Source of the DNA: Anaerolineales bacterium | Lineage (GTDB): Bacteria > Chloroflexota > Anaerolineae > Anaerolineales > Villigracilaceae | Direction: 5' to 3' | Assembly: GCA_015075275.1 (NCBI GenBank) | Contig: JABTUU010000002.1 | Coordinates: 744,001 to 808,000, forward strand | DNA: 64,000 nucleotides | Part shown: positions 60,539 through 64,000 of the stretch, one piece after another | Layout: each line of letters starts with the position of its first letter | Numbering within the stretch: position 1 is the first letter of the stretch | Position numbers and translations under genes: made by a program | Notes under the pieces: generated by a model | Database searches by the model: none | What the model was told of the DNA's origin: nothing | The model's input: only the letters and a program-made list of their open reading frames with translations

Positions 60539-63059
60539 TAACGTCGCCTTTGCCCTCGCCCCAAAATCTTCCGAGGGATTCGGCGAGGAGTTTGTGTTCG
60601 GGCTGGGACAAGTCCGCATCTTTCTCGAAGACGGCTTGGGCTTGGGTGCGAGCCTTCTCGATCAATTTGACATCGGTGATGCTCGCCATGCGGAGGCTGT
60701 TTGCGAAGCCTGCTTGGCGCGTCCCTAAAAATTCGCCGGGTCCGCGGATCTGCAAGTCTTTTTCCGCCAGTACGAATCCGTCATTCGATTCAGCCATGAT
60801 CTGCAAGCGTTCGTTTTCGGTGGCGTCTTCGCGCGTGGGGATGAGCAGACAATACGATTGATCCGCGCCGCGCCCGACGCGCCCGCGCAGTTGATGGAGT
60901 TGCGCCAGACCGAATCGGTCCGCGCCTTCGATCAGCATGACAGTCGCGTTGGGCACATCCACGCCCACTTCGACAACGGTGGTCGAAACGAGGATGTTGT
61001 ATTGCTTGTCGCGGAACTTGAGCATGGTCTCGTCTTTTTCGCTGGGACGCATCTTGCCGTGCAGTAATCCCAACTTCAAATCGGGGAAGACTTCCTTCGA
61101 GAGAGTCTCGTAATCGTCCACGGCGGCGCGGGCTTCGATCTTCTCGCTCTCTTCAATGAGCGGATAAATGATGAACGCCTGCTTGCCGTCCTTGATCTGT
61201 CCGCGCAACAATGTAAACGCGCGCTCGCGTTCTTGCGGACGAAGCACAAACGTGTTGATGGGGATTCGTCCTGCGGGCATCTCGTCCATGATAGAGAGGT
61301 CGAGGTCGCCGTAAAGAGTCAACGCAAGCGAGCGCGGAATTGGCGTGGCGGTCATCACGAGCAGGTGAGGATTCGTCCCTTTGCTTCGTAACTCGGCGCG
61401 TTGTTCGACGCCGAAGCGATGTTGTTCGTCAATGACGGCGAGTTGCAAGTCTTTGAATTGGACGGGACCCTCGATAACGGCGTGAGTTCCAATCACAATT
61501 TTTATCGAGCCGTCGGCAAGCCCCGCACGAATTGATTCTTTTTCCGATTCAGGCGTATCGCCGACAAGCAATCGAATCTCTTCGGGTTTCAAAATATCTT
61601 TCAGAAGATTCGTGAAGTTACGATAATGTTGCTCCGCAAGGATCGAAGTCGGAGCCATGATCGCGGCTTGCGCGTTGTTCGACGCGATGATCGCGGCGGC
61701 TATCGCGGCGACGACTGTTTTGCCCGAACCCACATCGCCTTGCAAGAGTCGATTCATGGGCTTGCCCGAGTCGAGGTCGACGCGGAGGTCGGCGATGGCG
61801 CGCTCTTGCGCAGACGTCAGGGTGAAGGGAAGGCTCGTCTTTAGCGAATCAAGTTGCCCGTCCGAAAGAACGAAGCGACGCGCGTCCACAGACTGCCAGT
61901 CGCGGCGTTGGCGAAGCACTCCCATTTGCAGATAAAAAATTTCGTCGAACGCGAGTCGTTCGCGCGCGGCTTTGAGTTTATCCTGCGACGATGGGAAGTG
62001 AACTTGCAACAACGCTTCGCCGAGCGGCATGACACGCGCCGCGTTGCGAACGCTTTCGGGAATCGAATCGACGACCGCGGGCGCAAAATATTCGACGACC
62101 TGTTTCATCACATTGCGCAGCCATTTTTGCGTGATGCGTTCGGCAAGCGGATAGATCGGCACGATGCGATTCGTGTGCAGGTTTTCGACCTCCACCGATT
62201 CCCAATCGGGGCTGTTCATCACGAGGCGACCGAGATATTGATCCACCTTGCCCGAAACCGAGATCGCATCGCCTACCTTGAATCGATTCGCAAGCCACGG
62301 CTGATTAAAATACGAGAGTCGCAACGCGCCCGTGCCGTCGCCGATGACGACCTCAACGATCGAAACTTTGCCGCCGCGAACGGGGCGCGTATGCACGCTT
62401 TGGATCGTGCCGATCACCGTCACCTGTTCGCCGTAAAATAATTCTTTGATGGGTTTGAGTTGCGAGTAATCGTCGTAGCGGCGCGGGTAGTAATACAACA
62501 TGTCGCCGAGCGTCACCATGCCAAGCTTTGCAAACATCTCCGCGTTTTTCGGACCGACGCCTTGAAGCACGGTCAACTTTGCATCGAGCGCGGCGGGCGT
62601 GGCGGATGTGCGCGCGCCCGCAACCGATTCGGATCGCGGCTGGGCAGGCGGACGCGGACGTTGTTCGTGCCGCTGTTGATGTTGCGGATGCGATTCTTTT
62701 TTCGGCTCGGATTCAACTTTCGGCTGATTCTGATTCTGCTCAAGCGGGCGCGGCGCCTCTTGCCGTCCTTCAACCTGACTCTGCGCCTTTGGCTTTTGCT
62801 GCGCTTCAGGATACGCGTCCCCGATGCGCTTCCACAACCCCTTCAACACGTCGGCGCGCGACTGGGGGCTGAGTCCGTCATACGAGCGGAGTCTCTGCAC
62901 AACGGCTTGGATCACCTCTTCCTGGATCCCATCCGCGCGCGCTTCCCCTTCCCAGTAGTTGAGCATCTCCGCCAGCCCGCCAATGATGGCGGTGTTGGCA
63001 TATCCGTTTTCGTGTTCGAGTCGGAAGTAACTTCTTAATTTCTCCAATGAGGTCTGCAT
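60534..63059 (-). CDS. recG: ATP-dependent DNA helicase RecG
   Basis: 841 residues. Extra N-terminal helical region (about 1-90) and a Gln/Pro/Glu-rich linker (90-150) precede the wedge domain (GVGPKNAEMFAKLGMVTLGDMLYYYPRRYDDY). The helicase core shows GDVGSGKTVVA, the DEQH box in AVIDEQHRFGVEQR, MTATPIPRSLAL, VSTTVVEVGVDVPNA and QLRGRVGRG. RecG remodels stalled forks and Holliday junctions. The extended N-terminus is the main oddity. The start is leaderless. Confidence 0.96.
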   Translation of the reverse strand: MQTSLEKLRSYFRLEHENGYANTAIIGGLAEMLNYWEGEARADGIQEEVIQAVVQRLRSYDGLSPQSRADVLKGLWKRIGDAYPEAQQKPKAQSQVEGRQEAPRPLEQNQNQPKVESEPKKESHPQHQQRHEQRPRPPAQPRSESVAGARTSATPAALDAKLTVLQGVGPKNAEMFAKLGMVTLGDMLYYYPRRYDDYSQLKPIKELFYGEQVTVIGTIQSVHTRPVRGGKVSIVEVVIGDGTGALRLSYFNQPWLANRFKVGDAISVSGKVDQYLGRLVMNSPDWESVEVENLHTNRIVPIYPLAERITQKWLRNVMKQVVEYFAPAVVDSIPESVRNAARVMPLGEALLQVHFPSSQDKLKAARERLAFDEIFYLQMGVLRQRRDWQSVDARRFVLSDGQLDSLKTSLPFTLTSAQERAIADLRVDLDSGKPMNRLLQGDVGSGKTVVAAIAAAIIASNNAQAAIMAPTSILAEQHYRNFTNLLKDILKPEEIRLLVGDTPESEKESIRAGLADGSIKIVIGTHAVIEGPVQFKDLQLAVIDEQHRFGVEQRAELRSKGTNPHLLVMTATPIPRSLALTLYGDLDLSIMDEMPAGRIPINTFVLRPQERERAFTLLRGQIKDGKQAFIIYPLIEESEKIEARAAVDDYETLSKEVFPDLKLGLLHGKMRPSEKDETMLKFRDKQYNILVSTTVVEVGVDVPNATVMLIEGADRFGLAQLHQLRGRVGRGADQSYCLLIPTREDATENERLQIMAESNDGFVLAEKDLQIRGPGEFLGTRQAGFANSLRMASITDVKLIEKARTQAQAVFEKDADLSQPEHKLLAESLGRFWGEGKGDVS

Positions 63060-63066
63060 GAGAGGT

Positions 63067-63072
63067 ATTTTA
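63067..63072 (-). promoter_or_regulatory. -10 box for a leaderless recG mRNA
   Basis: TAAAAT on the minus strand ends 8 nt before the ATG at 63059. Confidence 0.65.
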
Positions 63073-63088
63073 TCATGGGGGAGGAATC

Positions 63089-63123
63089 AAGAACTCGGAG
63101 GTCTTGGAGACCTCCGAGTTCTT
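63089..63123. terminator. Long hairpin between recG and the anti-sigma gene
   Basis: AAGAACTCGGAGGTCT, loop TGG, and its complement: a 16-bp stem. T-rich sequence lies at the + side only, so it may be a dispersed palindrome that also ends the upstream minus-strand transcript. Confidence 0.65.
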
Positions 63124-63142
63124 TTGTGCAGGAGAACAGAAT

Positions 63143-63901
63143 TTACGGTATGGACTCTGCTATCTTGATCAACTCATCCAATGGAACTGCCTGTTCGAGG
63201 GACATGAGCGCATATACTGTATTTTTATTATATTTCCACATGATTCCGTTCATCATAAAGTCGCTTTCCTGCGCATTCATATTCCATTTTCCGCGCACGA
63301 TGATTGCAGGTTCTCTATGTAGCGTGGTCTTTTCCATTGCCCAATCTCCAAGAGACTGTGCGTAGTTCTCCAGTTCCATCGAATGATGCGAGGCAAGTAG
63401 TTTGATGCGCTTGTAATTATCTTTGAGATCCCATGTGATAACCAGTGTAGGCTGATCTGTCAGATCGAAGAACTCCAAATCGGCGCGTCGCTCGAATCCA
63501 TGCGGCACATACGATGGCAAGACGATTGGCGATGGAAAGCGGGCTTGTGCGTCTTCCAAAGTTAGATATTGACTCGGATTGATGGTTGCTACTTGAGACC
63601 CTTGGCATTTGAAATAGATGATATCTGGAGTGGTCTCTATATCGTCAACAGGCTTGTATTCCGTATAACACGTCAGAAATTCCGCAAATATAGATTGCTC
63701 AATAGATTGAGCAAAAACTACGCGGGCTGTCGATGAAAAGGTCATCAACAGCCCAAATATCAACAGCAACGCAAGGGCTGAACGAGTTAAGTAATTCTTA
63801 TATCTATGCACTCGCTCCCTCCTTTCGAGCTGCGCGTGAATTTTCTCCACAAATTGCGTCTCTGGCGACTTTCTAAATTGTTTGATGAATTCCTCGTTCA
63901 T
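63143..63901 (-). CDS. Probable membrane anti-sigma factor
   Basis: 252 residues. A charged N-terminal cytosolic region (about 1-38), one membrane helix (about 39-60), then an outside domain with LPSYVPHGFERRADLEFFD, resembling DUF4367-type sensor domains on sigma regulators. It overlaps the sigma gene by ATGA. That arrangement and topology suggest it holds the sigma factor inactive until an envelope signal arrives. No zinc-binding motif is visible. Confidence 0.7.
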   Translation of the reverse strand: MNEEFIKQFRKSPETQFVEKIHAQLERRERVHRYKNYLTRSALALLLIFGLLMTFSSTARVVFAQSIEQSIFAEFLTCYTEYKPVDDIETTPDIIYFKCQGSQVATINPSQYLTLEDAQARFPSPIVLPSYVPHGFERRADLEFFDLTDQPTLVITWDLKDNYKRIKLLASHHSMELENYAQSLGDWAMEKTTLHREPAIIVRGKWNMNAQESDFMMNGIMWKYNKNTVYALMSLEQAVPLDELIKIAESIP

Positions 63902-64000
63902 TTTGCACCTTCCATTTGTTCAAGGAGTTTTTGTAGAGCGCGGCTGAGAATTGTACCGACGTTGCTTTCGCTCAACTTCATGACAGTAGAAATTTCACGG
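63898..64000 (-). CDS. ECF-type sigma factor, C-terminal part (cut by right edge)
   Basis: Only the last 33 residues are present: REISTVMKLSESNVGTILSR and then ALQKLLEQMEGAK. This is the helix-turn-helix of sigma region 4 (EI..VM.LSE.NV...LSRAL..L), which contacts the -35 box. The stop overlaps the start of the next gene as ATGA. Confidence 0.8.
   Translation of the reverse strand, partial: REISTVMKLSESNVGTILSRALQKLLEQMEGAK

Noticed and set aside
1..64000. tRNA, rRNA, insertion sequences or prophage
   Set aside because: No cloverleaf-like or rRNA sequence, transposase or phage structural gene was recognised on either strand.

Overview
The window looks like chromosomal DNA of a bacterium of the phylum Chloroflexota, probably class Anaerolineae (inference). 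Reasons: moderate GC, a SpoVS-type protein without other sporulation genes, a soluble Ser/Thr kinase fused to a PQQ-type beta-propeller, a USP-GpgS fusion, many Thr/Pro-rich linkers on secreted proteins, and many genes whose -10 box lies 7-8 nt before the ATG (leaderless mRNAs). I saw no rRNA, tRNA, CRISPR array, phage or intact transposase.

Left edge (1-2.7 kb): a secreted lamin-tail-domain protein (cut by the edge) and spoVS run leftward. They are separated from a Flp-type pilin by a gene-free stretch with the hallmarks of a replication origin: an AT-rich tract, five TAG triplets, a short GC block, two abutting DnaA boxes and three more boxes spaced 20-21 bp. To the right, about three quarters of the genes point rightward, as expected when moving away from an origin.

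2.7-16.9 kb is signalling and housekeeping: an orphan PhnD-like lipoprotein, a DUF4230 protein, a LipM-type octanoyltransferase, a PAS/GAF/HD-GYP protein and a DapA-superfamily aldolase. Then comes a one-direction module of kinase-propeller, PP2C phosphatase, DnaJ-VWA fusion and zinc-ribbon-FHA protein, followed by two response regulators and Hsp20. 16.9-21.6 kb is a MarR-controlled heterodimeric ABC exporter. 21.7-38 kb reads as osmotic and ion homeostasis: a GH13_18 phosphorylase, two GT4 enzymes and a USP-GpgS fusion (probable glucosylglycerate-type solute metabolism), NhaA, a deoxynucleoside kinase, a nucleotidyltransferase-like protein, a large histidine kinase, a KimA-like K+ symporter and two TrkA-type proteins. 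38-41.8 kb is a cobalamin-riboswitch-controlled btuF-btuC-btuD transporter with a streptothricin-acetyltransferase-like gene inserted.

41.8-53.7 kb is mostly cell envelope: a lipid-kinase-family protein, SH3 and TPR membrane proteins, AMMECR1, flavin reductase, an amidase, a secreted V8-type protease, a lipoprotein and three L,D-transpeptidases. 53.7-64 kb holds a LURP-one protein, a GT-C glycosyltransferase, CorA with a probable regulatory leader peptide, an SMP-30 family hydrolase, an acyltransferase, a BrnT/BrnA toxin-antitoxin pair, coaD, recG, and at the right edge an ECF sigma factor overlapping its probable anti-sigma factor.

Several families of palindromic repeats are scattered through the window. 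One is built into the GH13_18 reading frame and another forms an arm of the cobalamin riboswitch. All functions are inferred by reading the sequence; no database search was possible.
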